Shown in pieces: positions 63,626 through 64,000 of a DNA stretch of 64,000 nucleotides. Where the stretch lies: the NCBI RefSeq assembly GCF_003265345.1, contig NZ_QFWW01000037.1:37534-101533 (forward strand), in the 5' to 3' direction. Position numbers and translations under genes: made by a program. Within the stretch, counting starts at the first letter, position 1. Every line of letters starts with the position of its first letter. Under the pieces are notes generated by a model. The model did no database searches, was not told the origin of the DNA, and saw nothing but the letters and a program-made list of their open reading frames with translations. This DNA comes from Lentzea terrae (lineage in GTDB: Bacteria; Actinomycetota; Actinomycetes; Mycobacteriales; Pseudonocardiaceae).

Positions 63626-64000
63626 TCAGAGGTAGGCCATCGAGCAGTCGGCATCGCGCGAGATGAGCTTCACGCGCACGACCTTGTTCGCGTCGCTGTC
63701 CGGTTCGCCGAGGAACGAGTAGCCGACGGTGTCGGTGACCCGCGCCGACCAGCCGCTGCGGTACGCGGATGCGTTCGGGTAGGCCTTCTTCACGTCGGCG
63801 AAGGTCGAGCCGATCCCGATGCCGGTGGACGTCTTGGCGTCTGCGGGCAGCGTGATGCGGACGATGCCGTATCTCTTCGAGATCGCGAGCTCGTCGTCCG
63901 CAACGCACATGTGGTCGCCGTCGCTCTGCCAGGTCAGATCGGTCAGGCCGGCCGCACGGGCCTCGTCGAGCGTCATGCCGATCTTGACGGGGCCGTAGCC
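63626..64000 (-). CDS. Secreted-protein-like C-terminus (5' end outside window)
   Basis: At least 124 residues; the reading frame continues past the right edge. It starts in the window with GYGPVKIGMTLDEARAAG, a segment typical of small secreted or lipoprotein families of actinobacteria with a GIGIGSTFADVKKAYP repeat-like half. Two cysteines (in HMCVADD and DADCSMAYL) may form a disulfide. Function is unknown. Confidence 0.7.
   Translation of the reverse strand, partial: GYGPVKIGMTLDEARAAGLTDLTWQSDGDHMCVADDELAISKRYGIVRITLPADAKTSTGIGIGSTFADVKKAYPNASAYRSGWSARVTDTVGYSFLGEPDSDANKVVRVKLISRDADCSMAYL

Overview
This 64-kb window is high-GC, densely coded actinobacterial chromosome. Gene content and order match the Mycobacterium tuberculosis Rv3778c-Rv3783 (galactan export), Rv3808c-Rv3809c (glfT2-glf) and Rv3834c-Rv3841 (serS-pheA-bfrB) neighbourhoods as I remember them. 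The window contains no emb, aftA, dprE or mycolate genes, while galactofuran and rhamnose genes are abundant. That suggests a Pseudonocardiales member whose wall carries galactose and rhamnose (Saccharothrix/Lentzea/Actinosynnema type). The genus is an inference.

Layout. 1-4.3 kb: a degenerate cysteine-desulfurase-like protein, the proteasome activator Bpa, and the galactan exporter Wzm/Wzt with GlfT1. 4.3-7.2 kb: a sugar ABC importer. 7.2-13.6 kb: DUF2304 protein plus a dolichol-P-mannose-synthase-like transferase, then glf-glfT2 with a second tandem GlfT2 paralogue. 13.8-24.6 kb: a large membrane (GT-C-like) protein, rmlC-rmlA-rmlB, four family-2 glycosyltransferases, a MOP-type flippase and a GalE-like epimerase whose catalytic Tyr is His. 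24.6-28.8 kb: HAD phosphatase, F420-type oxidoreductase, LhgO and SerS. 28.9-34.4 kb: small membrane proteins, a DUF350 / glutathionylspermidine-synthase-like / Gly-rich-tail protein set, a septum-formation protein with a zincin, and a pentapeptide-repeat protein. 34.4-37.1 kb: phosphatase, PheA, macro-domain protein, a cluster of DnaA-box-like sites and a GNAT. 37.1-44.3 kb: response regulator, histidine kinase and the cytochrome bd operon cydA-cydB-cydDC. 44.3-46.1 kb: a yybP-ykoY (Mn2+) riboswitch before a UPF0016 Mn exporter, then MarR and cupin genes. 46.1-52.1 kb: SWIM / DUF5691 / MoxR ATPase / DUF5682 operon. 52.2-57.2 kb: homogentisate catabolism (hmgA, unknown, fahA, iclR) ending in the vWA partner of the MoxR system. 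57.2-64 kb: small membrane proteins, an iron-box-controlled DUF2470 gene, a 160-bp near-palindromic TA-flanked element, a CPBP protease, arginine deiminase, ferritin with an unusual iron-box hairpin, an ECF42-type sigma factor with its DGPF partner, and a truncated secreted protein.

How the genes work together. Glf makes UDP-galactofuranose. GlfT1 and GlfT2 (plus the paralogue) build galactan on a rhamnose-containing linker supplied through the Rml enzymes, and Wzm/Wzt exports it. The extra rhamnosyltransferase-like genes and flippase point to a second wall polysaccharide. Many transcription units look leaderless: a TANNNT hexamer lies 6-8 nt upstream of the start codon at 17 genes. Iron control (IdeR-like boxes), Mn control (riboswitch) and redox control (bd oxidase with an adjacent two-component system) are visible in the sequence. 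No tRNA, rRNA, CRISPR array, transposase or phage gene was seen. Gene starts were chosen from ribosome-binding sites, stop-start overlaps and the leaderless -10 pattern.
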